Below are positions 32,234 to 40,444 of a DNA stretch of 64,000 nt, one piece after another (positions within the stretch are counted from its first letter, which is position 1; each line of letters begins with the position of its first letter). Both the position numbers and the translations under genes were made by a program. The DNA is from SZAS-18 sp038322235 (GTDB taxonomy: Bacteria; Verrucomicrobiota; Verrucomicrobiia; Chthoniobacterales; SZAS-18), in assembly GCA_038322235.1 (NCBI GenBank), contig JBBQFQ010000002.1, forward strand, positions 186,001 through 250,000, in the 5' to 3' direction. The notes below the pieces were generated by a model. The model saw only the letters and a list, made by a program, of their open reading frames with translations, was not told where the DNA came from and searched no databases.

Positions 32234-32327
32234 GCCCCCGCTTCGCGGAAAGCGGCGACGTTGGCAAGGGACCGCCGCCGCCCTGCGCCTTCAGCGCGGC
32301 GACATTGTACTTCACCGGCCGGTACCG

Positions 32328-33077
32328 TTACGGCTCCTCCAGGGTGTAGACGCGCATTCCCTCCGAGGCCGCGGCGGCAACTGACCGAATCACCAGCTTC
32401 CCCCGCGGGGTCGGCACGGTGTGGTCCGATGCCGGGGATGCGGGATTCTCCGAGATGACCCTCATCAGCGAGGCGGGGACGCTCGCGGGAACAGATGGGA
32501 GGGAGTAGTGCGCTCGGAGGAGATCCGCGGCGCGCTCGGAACAGAATTCCAAGCTTCCCGCAGCGTCACAGACGAACAATGCATGCGGCCACCAACGCTC
32601 CAACATGGTTTCCGCGAGACACCGGCGGGCCACCTCGCGACGCAGGCGTTCCTCGCTCTCCGCCAGCGCCAGCTCACTCCGCTTGCGCGCGGTGATGTCC
32701 GCGATGGAACCGAGGTAGACCGGGCGGCCGGACTCCGCATCCAGGATGATCCGCGTGTTCTCCGTGATCCACATCACCCCGCCATCCCGCCGCCAGACGA
32801 GCGATTCACATTCCTCCACGTGGCCGCCATTTCGGGCGATCTTCTCGTTCACCTCCCCGCGCCGGTCTGGGTCCACGTAGAACTGGCGCGCGACGTCGGT
32901 GATCGTCAGCGTCAGTTCGGCCGGGCTTTCGTAGCCGAGCAGACGCGCAAAGGCCGGGTTCGCGAGGAGATTGCGACCTTCGATGCTCGACTGGAAGATC
33001 CCGACGACCGACTGCTCAAAGATGTGGCGAAGGGCGGGCTCTGGAGGGAAAAACGCAAAAGCGCTTGGATGACTCAT
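32328..33077 (-). CDS. PAS-domain protein without output domain
   Basis: Cytosolic protein of 249 aa. The first PAS/PAC (about 15-130) is complete: LRHIFEQSVVGIFQSS, NPAFARLLGYESPAEL, WRRDGGVMWITENTR and YLGSIADITARKRSE. A short coiled coil then leads to a second PAS-like segment (about 155-245; LERWWPHALFVCDAAGSLEF). No kinase, GGDEF or DNA-binding domain follows. It ends 94 bp before the first Clp-like ATPase on the same strand, so it may head that operon as a sensor (inference). Confidence 0.82.
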   Translation of the reverse strand: MSHPSAFAFFPPEPALRHIFEQSVVGIFQSSIEGRNLLANPAFARLLGYESPAELTLTITDVARQFYVDPDRRGEVNEKIARNGGHVEECESLVWRRDGGVMWITENTRIILDAESGRPVYLGSIADITARKRSELALAESEERLRREVARRCLAETMLERWWPHALFVCDAAGSLEFCSERAADLLRAHYSLPSVPASVPASLMRVISENPASPASDHTVPTPRGKLVIRSVAAAASEGMRVYTLEEP

Positions 33078-33502
33078 GGAGCCCTATCAGAGCCGCGAAC
33101 CGACGTTTCATTCCCGACCACGGACCATCTGCGCGCGGCGCGCCCGGCCCGCCAGCAACAGACCGCCCAAGCCCACCAGCACCCAAAGCGAAATCCGGGA
33201 GTTCACCAATCGCGCCGCCAAAAACGCGGGCAGGTGCTCCCCCACTCACCGGCGGGAACACCCGAAATATCGACATGCCCGATCGCGCCGCAAAAATGTA
33301 GCACCCTCGGCTCCGGACTGGTCACGACGACGTCACGAAGTTTCCGCGAGCGTTTCCCCCTGGGCGTGTCAGACTCTGCGGCGAGGCGGTACCACGAGGC
33401 GAGGGAAGCAGCGGGGACAACTCAGCGGGAGGGAAGCCCGCGGGCTGACGCTGGGGATCTCGCGCGCGGCCTGCAAACGGAAACCTCCACCTTCATCATT
33501 CC
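33078..33502. other. divergent intergenic region
   Basis: About 425 bp between the divergent PAS and GNAT genes. It holds one possible short minus-strand frame (33108-33245) and otherwise nothing I can name; no riboswitch or clear promoter elements. Confidence 0.5.
33108..33245 (-). CDS. possible 45-aa single-span membrane peptide
   Basis: GTG-initiated frame with one hydrophobic segment (SLWVLVGLGGLLLAG) followed at once by a basic cluster (RARRAQ), the layout of a small inner-membrane peptide or a sorting tail such as PEP-CTERM. An in-frame stop lies immediately before the GTG, and there is no Shine-Dalgarno. Could equally be chance or a decayed gene end. Confidence 0.2.
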   Translation of the reverse strand: MGEHLPAFLAARLVNSRISLWVLVGLGGLLLAGRARRAQMVRGRE

Positions 33503-34036
33503 ATGTCCTCACCCACGCCCGTCACTCTCCGCTGCGGTGCTTCGGCGGTCGTGCGCGAGCTGCTTCCGGCGGACGCCCCGGCGCTCGCGGCCGGGATGAA
33601 GCGGCTCTCACCGGCGAGCCGACAGCGGCGGTTTCTACATCAGAAGGATCACCTGACCGACGCGGAACTCGAGCGGCTGACGACTTGCGACGGGGTGAAT
33701 CACATCGGGGTCGGGCTCGCGCTGACGGATCGCTCCGGTCGGGAGGTCGAAGGCCTGGCGGTGGCCCGCTGCTTTCGCGACGCAGCGAATCCGCTCCTGG
33801 CGGAAGCCTCGATCGTCATCCTCGATGAATGGCAGTCGCGCGGGATCGGCTCCATTCTCGCGCGCGCCCTCGCCGAGCGCGCCTGGGAGGTGGGGATTCG
33901 CTACGTGGGCGCCCTGCTTCTCGCCGAAAACCTCGGTGCGCGAAAACTGCTCGAACGCGTGGCGACGGTCGTGGCGGTGAAGATGGGCGGACGCGGGACG
34001 ATCGAGGCGACTTATGCGCTGTGTCGGCCGCTGTGA
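33503..34036 (+). CDS. GNAT-family N-acetyltransferase
   Basis: Acetyl-CoA-dependent acyltransferase, 177 aa. The acetyl-CoA pyrophosphate loop is WQSRGIGSILARAL near 115-128, followed by IRYVGALLLAENLGARKLLERV. N-terminal half: AAVVRELLPADAPALAAGMKRLSPASRQRRFL, similar to the GNAT domain appended to protein or acyl-CoA regulators such as Pat-like enzymes, and LVFGLALTD-type central strands. Monocistronic, convergent with ndh. Substrate unknown. Confidence 0.85.
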   Translation: MSSPTPVTLRCGASAVVRELLPADAPALAAGMKRLSPASRQRRFLHQKDHLTDAELERLTTCDGVNHIGVGLALTDRSGREVEGLAVARCFRDAANPLLAEASIVILDEWQSRGIGSILARALAERAWEVGIRYVGALLLAENLGARKLLERVATVVAVKMGGRGTIEATYALCRPL

Positions 34037-34092
34037 ACGGGGGACCCGCGGAGGGCGTCCGCAGAAGTGCCATCCCGCCCCCGCACCGCGCC

Positions 34093-35517
34093 TCAGGCGC
34101 GCTGGGTCAAGTCCCGATGCGAATGGAATTTCAGCGGCTGGGCTTCGGGAGCACCAGGACTCAGCAGTGGAACGGGCACGGAGGGCGCGGGGCTGAAGTT
34201 CTTCAGGCTGCCGATGTCGCGGGTGATGAGCCGCGAACCGCGGTAGTTCAACAGGTACGCGAAGGCCCATTCGGCGAGGACACCCAGTTTGTTGCGGAAG
34301 CCGACGAGGAAAAGGAGGTGGATGAAGAGCCAGCCGAACCACGCGAACAGGCCGTGGAGGTGGAACTTCCGGAAGACGGTCGGGAACACCTGCGCGACGG
34401 CCTTGGCCCGGCCGATCGTGGCCATGCTACCGCGATCGAAATAATGAAACGACTGGGGCGCCCGTCCTTCGAGCCGGGCGAGGATGTTCGCCGCCGCGAG
34501 CCGGCCTTGCTGGATCGCCACGGGGCAAACGCCGGGCAGCGGCTTGCCGTCCTGATGGGAGAAATTCGCGGCGTCGCCGAGCACCATGAGCTCGGGATGC
34601 CCGGGCACGGTGAGATCCGGCGCGATGAGGGCTCGGCCAGCTCGATCAAGCTCGACCGCGGCGCCGAGGGTTTTGAGCAGCGGAGATGCCACATTGCCCG
34701 CCGCCCAGATGACGGTGTGGGCGGGAATGCGCTCGGTGCCGACGGTGACGCCACCGGCGTCAATGCCAGTGACCTGCCGGCCGACGCGGACATCGACCCC
34801 GATCTGCTCGAGTTGCGCTTTCGCGCTGGCGGAGAGGTCCTCCGGGAAAGCTCCGAGCACTCGCGGCGAGCCTTCGAGGAGGATGACCTTCGCCTTGGCG
34901 GGATCGATGCGACGGAAGTTTTCCGTCATGCTGTAGCGGGCGATCTCCATGATCGCGCCAGCCATCTCGACGCCGGTCGGGCCGCCGCCGATGACCACGA
35001 AGGTCATGGCCGCGTCGCGCTCCGCCGGATCCGTGGCCTTTTCCGCGAGCTCGAACGCCGCGAGAAAACGCTGCCGGATATCGAGTGCATCCTCCATCGC
35101 CTTCAACCCGGGGGCGTGCTTTTCCCATTCGTCGTGACCGAAGTAGGAATGCCGCGCGCCGGTTGCGATGATGAGGAAATCGTAGTCGATGACGAGGTCG
35201 TCTGTGATGACGCGACGGCGCGGGACATCGATCGATTTCGCATCGGCGAGCAGGACCTCCGCGTTCTCCTGCTTGCTGAGCACCTGCCGGATCGGCGCCG
35301 CGATCTGGGCCGGCGCGAGCGCGCAGGTGGCGACTTGATACAACAGCGGCTGGAAGAGGTGGTGATTCCGCCGGTCGAGAACCGTCACGCGAACCGGTTG
35401 GCCGGCAAGCGCCTTGGCGGCCTCGATGCCGGCAAAACCAGCGCCGATGATGACGACGCGGGGAAGGGAGGGAATGGTCCCGGCACCAACCGGGTGGGTC
35501 GAAGTGGCTTCGTTCAT
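34093..35517 (-). CDS. ndh: type II NADH dehydrogenase (NDH-2)
   Basis: Membrane-associated, non-proton-pumping NADH:quinone oxidoreductase, 474 aa. FAD dinucleotide fold IIGAGFAGIEAAKAL near 23-37 with DRRNHHLFQPLLYQVAT just after, the NADH fold VVIGGGPTGVEMAGAI near 180, TVIWAAGNVAS, and MVLGDAAN plus CPVAIQQG as the second FAD-contact block. A C-terminal amphipathic or hydrophobic segment (LFAWFGWLFIHLLFLVGFRNKLGV) fits membrane attachment. A palindromic operator candidate of Rex or CRP type lies about 60 bp upstream, suggesting redox control. Separate from the opp genes by 127 bp. Confidence 0.93.
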   Translation of the reverse strand: MNEATSTHPVGAGTIPSLPRVVIIGAGFAGIEAAKALAGQPVRVTVLDRRNHHLFQPLLYQVATCALAPAQIAAPIRQVLSKQENAEVLLADAKSIDVPRRRVITDDLVIDYDFLIIATGARHSYFGHDEWEKHAPGLKAMEDALDIRQRFLAAFELAEKATDPAERDAAMTFVVIGGGPTGVEMAGAIMEIARYSMTENFRRIDPAKAKVILLEGSPRVLGAFPEDLSASAKAQLEQIGVDVRVGRQVTGIDAGGVTVGTERIPAHTVIWAAGNVASPLLKTLGAAVELDRAGRALIAPDLTVPGHPELMVLGDAANFSHQDGKPLPGVCPVAIQQGRLAAANILARLEGRAPQSFHYFDRGSMATIGRAKAVAQVFPTVFRKFHLHGLFAWFGWLFIHLLFLVGFRNKLGVLAEWAFAYLLNYRGSRLITRDIGSLKNFSPAPSVPVPLLSPGAPEAQPLKFHSHRDLTQRA

Positions 35518-35577
35518 AAGTCAGACCACCGGGCGCGTGACGCTCAAAATGGTCCGATAGGATACCACGAAAACACG

Positions 35578-35597
35578 CTTGTGAAATGTTTCACAAG
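35578..35597. promoter_or_regulatory. Rex-like (or CRP-like) operator upstream of ndh
   Basis: Perfect palindrome with 9-bp arms and a 2-bp centre, TTGTGAAATGTTTCACAA in its core (35579-35596). It matches the Rex consensus TTGTGAA-N4-TTCACAA exactly and also the CRP pattern TGTGA-N6-TCACA. It sits 60 bp before the ndh start and overlaps the -35 of a weak promoter candidate (TTTCAC, 16 bp, TATCCT on the minus strand). Rex repressing ndh is known in Bacillus; its use here is inference. Confidence 0.7.
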
Positions 35598-35644
35598 CTC
35601 GGCAAGGTGTCATAGCGGGAACCGGTCACGCCGGTGGGATCGCC

Positions 35645-36628
35645 TCAATCCAGAGTGATTTCACCCCGTTGGACGCGCCGGCATGATGTGCCGTGAGCGG
35701 GAGCAACTTCGGTGAGAGTCAGGTCACCTTTGCGACAGGCATCGGTCGCGAACTCACAGCGTGGCGCGAAGGAGCAGCCGGCGATCGGCCGGCTGAGATC
35801 CGGCGGCGCGCCCGGGATCGTATAGAGATCGCGGCCCTTCGGCTGGAAGGCGGGAATCGATTTCTGCAGCGCCCGATTATAAGGATGAAGCGGCCGCTCG
35901 AAGATATCGGAAACCGAAGCCGACTCGACGATCCGGCCCGCGTACATCACCTGGACCTGATCACAGAAGCCGCTGACGACGCCGAGATCGTGCGTGATGA
36001 AGATCACCGCGGTCCCGTGATTCTGCTGCATCTTCCGGATCAGTTCCAGCACCTGCGCCTGCACCGTGACGTCGAGCGCGGTGGTCGGCTCGTCGGCGAT
36101 GAGCAGCGCCGGATTCGTGATCAGGGCCATGGCGATCATCACCCGCTGGCGCATCCCGCCGGAGAGCTCGTGCGGATAGGCGAGCAACCGTGCCGAGGGA
36201 TCCTGCACGCCCACCTCCGCCAGTGCATCGAGCGCCTTCTTCCGCGCGGCGTCGCTCGTGATCTTCCCGTGAATGCGCAGCGGCTCCATGATCTGATCGC
36301 CGACGCGCATGAACGGATTCAGCGAGGTCATCGGATCCTGAAAGATCATCGCGATCTTCCTCCCGCGAATGGCGTTCAACTCCGCCTTCGAAGCGTGCAG
36401 GAGATCAACTCCGCCAAAGATCGCCCGCCCGCCTTCGATCCGGCCGGGAGGCTGGGGAATCAGACCCATCATGGCGTAGCCCGTCACCGACTTGCCGCTG
36501 CCCGACTCGCCCACCACGCCGAGCGTCCCGCCCTTCTCGAGCGAGAAGGAAACGTCGTTCACCGCGCGCACGATCCCGTTTCGCGTGTGAAACGCGACGC
36601 GCAGGTTTTCGACTTCGAGCAGCGGCAT
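35645..36628 (-). CDS. oppD: oligopeptide ABC transporter ATP-binding protein (OppD/DppD)
   Basis: Cytosolic ATPase subunit of a peptide importer, 327 aa. Walker A GESGSGKS near 39, MIFQDPMTSLNPFM Q-loop, signature LSGGMRQRVMIAMAL, Walker B ALLIADEPTTALD, and H-loop IFITHDLGVV. The C-terminal oligo_HPY extension has the four-cysteine cluster pattern around CSFAPRCEFATDAC and SCRRV seen in Opp/Dpp ATPases that carry an iron-sulfur cluster. Last gene of the opp block; the usual second ATPase OppF is absent here. Confidence 0.92.
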   Translation of the reverse strand: MPLLEVENLRVAFHTRNGIVRAVNDVSFSLEKGGTLGVVGESGSGKSVTGYAMMGLIPQPPGRIEGGRAIFGGVDLLHASKAELNAIRGRKIAMIFQDPMTSLNPFMRVGDQIMEPLRIHGKITSDAARKKALDALAEVGVQDPSARLLAYPHELSGGMRQRVMIAMALITNPALLIADEPTTALDVTVQAQVLELIRKMQQNHGTAVIFITHDLGVVSGFCDQVQVMYAGRIVESASVSDIFERPLHPYNRALQKSIPAFQPKGRDLYTIPGAPPDLSRPIAGCSFAPRCEFATDACRKGDLTLTEVAPAHGTSCRRVQRGEITLD

Positions 36629-36681
36629 GGGCGGCGGGTCTTCGGAGAGCTGAAATCTGAATTCCTAAAATTGAGGTGTCT

Positions 36682-37575
36682 TCAATCCTTCGATGCCTTC
36701 GGATCGAGGGCATCGCGCAAACCATCCCCGAGAAAGTTCAGCGCGAACAGCGTGAGCGAGAGGGCGAGACCGGGGAAAGTGATGAGCCACCAGAATTCCT
36801 CCATCACCTTCCGGCCATCGTCGATGAGGACCCCCCAGGACGCCATGGGCGGGGGAACGCCGAGGCCGAGAAAGCTGAGGAAGGCCTCGAGGAGCATGAT
36901 CGCGGGAATGGTGAGCGTGGTGTAGACGATGATCGGTCCGAGCACATTCGGGATGAGGTGCCGGAGGATGATGCGCCGGCGCGGCACGCCTGTCGCGATG
37001 GCGGCCTCGATGAATTCCATCCGGCGCAGGGTGAGCACCTGGCCGCGCACGATGCGCGCCATGGTGAGCCACTCGACCGCCCCGATCGCGGCAAACAGGA
37101 GGAGGAAATTCCGCCCAAAGAGCGACATGAGCAGGATGACAAAAATGGTGAAGGGAAACGCGTAGATGATGTCCACGATCCGCATCATCACCATGTCCAC
37201 GCGTCCTCCGTAGAATCCGGCGATCGTGCCGTAGGTCACGCCGATGAGCAGGGCGACCGCCGTGGCGCAGAGCCCGACGGAGAAGGAAACGCGTCCGCCG
37301 ATGAGAATCCGGGAGAGCAGGTCCCGGCCCGCAGTGTCCGTGCCCAGCCAGTGTTCCGCGCTGGGCGGCGTCGCGTAGGTGGAGAGGTTTTGCTCCGCGT
37401 AGTCCTGCGAGAAGATGGGCCCGATCAGACAGGCGCAGGCCATGACGAGGAGGAGCACCCCGCTGGCGACCGCGAGGCGGTTCTTGCGCAGACGCGCCCA
37501 GGCGTCCTGCCAGAGCGAATGCCCGGGCTCGACCTCGACGATCGCCGGCGCAGGGAGGGTGGAGTCGACGGTCAT
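36682..37575 (-). CDS. oppC: oligopeptide ABC transporter permease (OppC/DppC)
   Basis: Inner-membrane permease, 297 aa, with an N-terminal OppC leader (SLWQDAWARLRKNRLAVAS), about six helices, and the EAA loop EFIEAAIATGVPRRRIILRHLIPN that contacts the ATPase. The ATG at 37575 is used instead of a far upstream frame extension that overlaps oppB and has no homology. Starts 8 bp after oppB. Confidence 0.93.
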   Translation of the reverse strand: MTVDSTLPAPAIVEVEPGHSLWQDAWARLRKNRLAVASGVLLLVMACACLIGPIFSQDYAEQNLSTYATPPSAEHWLGTDTAGRDLLSRILIGGRVSFSVGLCATAVALLIGVTYGTIAGFYGGRVDMVMMRIVDIIYAFPFTIFVILLMSLFGRNFLLLFAAIGAVEWLTMARIVRGQVLTLRRMEFIEAAIATGVPRRRIILRHLIPNVLGPIIVYTTLTIPAIMLLEAFLSFLGLGVPPPMASWGVLIDDGRKVMEEFWWLITFPGLALSLTLFALNFLGDGLRDALDPKASKD

Positions 37576-37583
37576 GAGCGAGA

Positions 37584-38504
37584 TCACTCGAGCCGCAGCC
37601 GGGGATTCAACCAGGCGAGGACGATATCGACGAGCATGTTGAAGACGCAGATGAGGGCGGCGAAGAGGACGACCGTGCCCATGATCATGGTGTAGTCGCG
37701 GTTCGAGGCGGCGGTGACAAAGTAGCGACCAAGGCCCGGAATCTGAAAGATCGTCTCGACCGTGAAGGAACCGCTGATGATGCCGGCGAGCGCCGGGCCG
37801 AAGAAGGAGATGGCCGGCAGCAAGCCACCGCGAAGCGCGTGGCGAAAGACGATGCGCGTCTCGGAGGCGCCCTTCGCGCGAGCGGTGCGGATGTAATCCT
37901 GCGACATCACCTCGAGCATGCCTCCGCGCGAGAGGCGCGCGAAGTAGGCGGCGTAGTACAAGCCCAGAGTGATCGCGGGCAGGACTTTGTCCTCCGCTTC
38001 GCTCCAACCCGAGACGCTGAACCAGCGGAGGTAGATCCCGAAGACGAGGAGCAGGACCGGGCCGGAAACGAAGGTGGGCAACGTTATCCCCACCATCGAG
38101 AGCGACATCGGCACGTAGTCGGTCACCGTATTCGGCCGGAGTGACGCGACGACGCCGGCGACCACGCCGATCGAGATCGCGATCGCCATGCCATAGAGGC
38201 CGAGTTCCACCGAGATGGGAAGTGACTCGGCGATCAGCTCGGTCACGGTCCGGTTTGTGTACTTGTAGGACGGACCGAAGTCGCCGCGCAGAATAATCCC
38301 GCTGAAGTAGCGATAGTACTGAACGAGGAGCGGCTTATCGAACCCGTAGTATTCCTCCATGTTCCGCCGGACGTCCGGCGACATGTTTCGCTCCTGATCA
38401 AAGGGTGAGCCGGGCGCGAGGCGGACGAGGAAGAACGTGATCGTCCCGACGACAAACAGGACCGCGAGCGTCTGGGCGACGCGGTTGGCGATGAACTTCA
38501 GCAT
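37584..38504 (-). CDS. oppB: oligopeptide ABC transporter permease (OppB/DppB)
   Basis: Inner-membrane permease, 306 aa. Typical OppB start LKFIANRVAQTLAVLFVVGTITFFLVRLAPG, the family block YGFDKPLLVQYYRYFSGI with GDFGPSYKY, and EAA loop DYIRTARAKGASETRIVFRHALR. Six helices. Begins 51 bp after the binding-protein gene and is followed closely by oppC. Confidence 0.94.
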   Translation of the reverse strand: MLKFIANRVAQTLAVLFVVGTITFFLVRLAPGSPFDQERNMSPDVRRNMEEYYGFDKPLLVQYYRYFSGIILRGDFGPSYKYTNRTVTELIAESLPISVELGLYGMAIAISIGVVAGVVASLRPNTVTDYVPMSLSMVGITLPTFVSGPVLLLVFGIYLRWFSVSGWSEAEDKVLPAITLGLYYAAYFARLSRGGMLEVMSQDYIRTARAKGASETRIVFRHALRGGLLPAISFFGPALAGIISGSFTVETIFQIPGLGRYFVTAASNRDYTMIMGTVVLFAALICVFNMLVDIVLAWLNPRLRLE

Positions 38505-38555
38505 GAGGCCGGGGACCCGCCCGAAAGTCTGACCCGGCGGTTCGCGGGACGAATG

Positions 38556-40238
38556 CTAGCGCGTCGTGCCCAGAACGGGAAGTTTGTCGGCGGCGGCGGC
38601 CTCGTCGAGAAAGACGTACTTGAACGGATGATCGTCCAGCACATTTGGCGACCAGCCCTTCACGCTGGAGGTGATGAGATAGTCCCGCACGTAAAAGAAG
38701 ATCGGGATCACCGGTCCCTCCTGAAGCAGCAGCGCCTCCGCCTTCTTCAGCGACTCGAGACGCGCCACCGCGTTGTTCTGAGCCCATGACTCCTCGATGA
38801 GCTTGTCGTATTCGGCATTCGACCAGCCCGTGCTGTTGTTGCCGTTGCCGGTCCGGAAGATCTCCAGAAATGAATTTGGATCCATGTAGTCGGCGATCCA
38901 GGCAGAGCGCGACAGGACGTAGTCGAGATTTCGCTGGGCATCCATGTAGACCTTCCATTCCTGGGTCACGATCTCGCTTTCGATCCCGAGTTCCTTCTTC
39001 CACATCTGCTGGATGGCCTCCGCGAGCGGCTTGTGGACATCGGAAACGTTCGTCTGGATGCTGATCTTCCCCACGCCCTTCCCACCCGGAAACCCGGCTT
39101 CGACCAGCAGCTTTCGCGCGGCCTCCGGATCGTATTTGAGCTTGTCCTTCGGGAGGTAGCCGACGGGCCCGGGCGGCACATAGCTGTACGCGGGGGTGTG
39201 GACGGAGCGCGTCACGTTCTTGATGAGCGATTCGCGGTTCAGCGCCATCGAGAGTGCACGCCGCACGCGGGCATCCTTCAACGCGACGTTCGGGTTCTTC
39301 TTCGGATCGAGATTTACCCGATAAAAATACGTTCCGTAGTAGGGCTCCAACCGGAGCGTCGAGCCGGTCGTGCGGTAGCCATCGACCTTCGAGAGGGGAA
39401 CGCCATACGTCACGTGCAACTGCCCGGCGCGGAAGGCGAGTTCCTCCGCTTCCTCCGACTCGATCGGGTAGAAATGGATCTCCTTGAGCCGGACGCGGTT
39501 GTTATCCCAGTACTTCTCGCTCTTCGCGACGATGATCTTCTCGTTCGTCCGCCATTCCTTGAGCACGAACGGACCATTCGAAACGATATTCTCTGGGCGC
39601 GTCCAGCGGTTGCCTTTGTCGTAACGCTTGCCGTGTTTGTCGATCGTCTTCGTGTGGACCGGAAACCACGAGTAGTGCTTCAACATCCCGAGGAAGAATG
39701 CGACCGGCGACCGGAGCTGGATCTGGAGTTTCTTGTCCGAGAGCGCGTGCACTCCAACCTGCGAGAACTCCTTCAGTGTGCCTTCGTTATACTCCTTCGC
39801 GTTGACCATCACGTGCAACATCGTCGCATAGGGCGACGCCATCTTTGGGTTCAAAATCCGCTCGTAGGAACGGATAAAATCGGCTGAGGTGATCGGATCG
39901 CCATTCGACCAGAGCGCGTTGTCCCGAAGGAAGAACGTGTAAGTCTTGCCGTCGGGTGAGACCTCCCACTTCTCCGCGACGCCGGGCTCCGGCTTCAGAT
40001 CTTTCGGATCGGCCATGACGAGGCCTTCGAACAGCGCCTTGATGATGACATGCTCGGGCACGCCGCTGACGGTGTGCGGATCGAGGTCAGACGGCTCCGC
40101 GCCATTCCCCAAGTGGAGAACCTGATCTTTGTTTCCTTTCGTGACGTTGGTCTGGCGCTTCCCGCAGCCGCTCAGGACGAGCGCGAACAGCACGAGCCCC
40201 AAGAGCGGGACGCGGGACAAAGTACGAAATCGTTTCAT
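38556..40238 (-). CDS. oppA: oligopeptide-binding lipoprotein (OppA, SBP family 5)
   Basis: Lipid-anchored periplasmic binding protein, 560 aa, delivering peptides to OppBC. Lipobox VLSGC with Cys25. Family 5 landmarks: LHLGNGAEPSDLDPHTVSG, ALFEGLVMADPK, GVAEKWEVSPDGKTYTFFLR, LWSNGDPITSADFIRSYERIL, and RVRRALSMALNRESLIKNV. The ATG at 40238 is used because it begins the signal peptide; the upstream in-frame extension has none. The M3 oligopeptidase gene lies 206 bp upstream on the same strand. Confidence 0.94.
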   Translation of the reverse strand: MKRFRTLSRVPLLGLVLFALVLSGCGKRQTNVTKGNKDQVLHLGNGAEPSDLDPHTVSGVPEHVIIKALFEGLVMADPKDLKPEPGVAEKWEVSPDGKTYTFFLRDNALWSNGDPITSADFIRSYERILNPKMASPYATMLHVMVNAKEYNEGTLKEFSQVGVHALSDKKLQIQLRSPVAFFLGMLKHYSWFPVHTKTIDKHGKRYDKGNRWTRPENIVSNGPFVLKEWRTNEKIIVAKSEKYWDNNRVRLKEIHFYPIESEEAEELAFRAGQLHVTYGVPLSKVDGYRTTGSTLRLEPYYGTYFYRVNLDPKKNPNVALKDARVRRALSMALNRESLIKNVTRSVHTPAYSYVPPGPVGYLPKDKLKYDPEAARKLLVEAGFPGGKGVGKISIQTNVSDVHKPLAEAIQQMWKKELGIESEIVTQEWKVYMDAQRNLDYVLSRSAWIADYMDPNSFLEIFRTGNGNNSTGWSNAEYDKLIEESWAQNNAVARLESLKKAEALLLQEGPVIPIFFYVRDYLITSSVKGWSPNVLDDHPFKYVFLDEAAAADKLPVLGTTR

Positions 40239-40444
40239 AAACGGGGGTAAATGACTGGACGGATGGAAATCCACGCACTTCTCGCGGTTTTGCGGGTCGC
40301 GGTCAATCCCGCCGTGAGCGGGGCGGGGCACGGTTCGACCGAACGGCGGACGGACGCGGAGGCCGCGGCCCACGATCCGCGCCGGCTGAAATGGGGTTCG
40401 GGATCGAGCAGCAGCTCGCCCCTACCCTCGATTGCGGGCGTACT

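Noticed and set aside
33829..35658. 609-aa plus-strand frame opposite ndh
   Set aside because: Shadow of the NDH-2 gene, low-complexity composition.
37576..38007. 144-codon N-terminal extension of oppC
   Set aside because: It overlaps oppB and is its shadow; family start matches the ATG at 37575.
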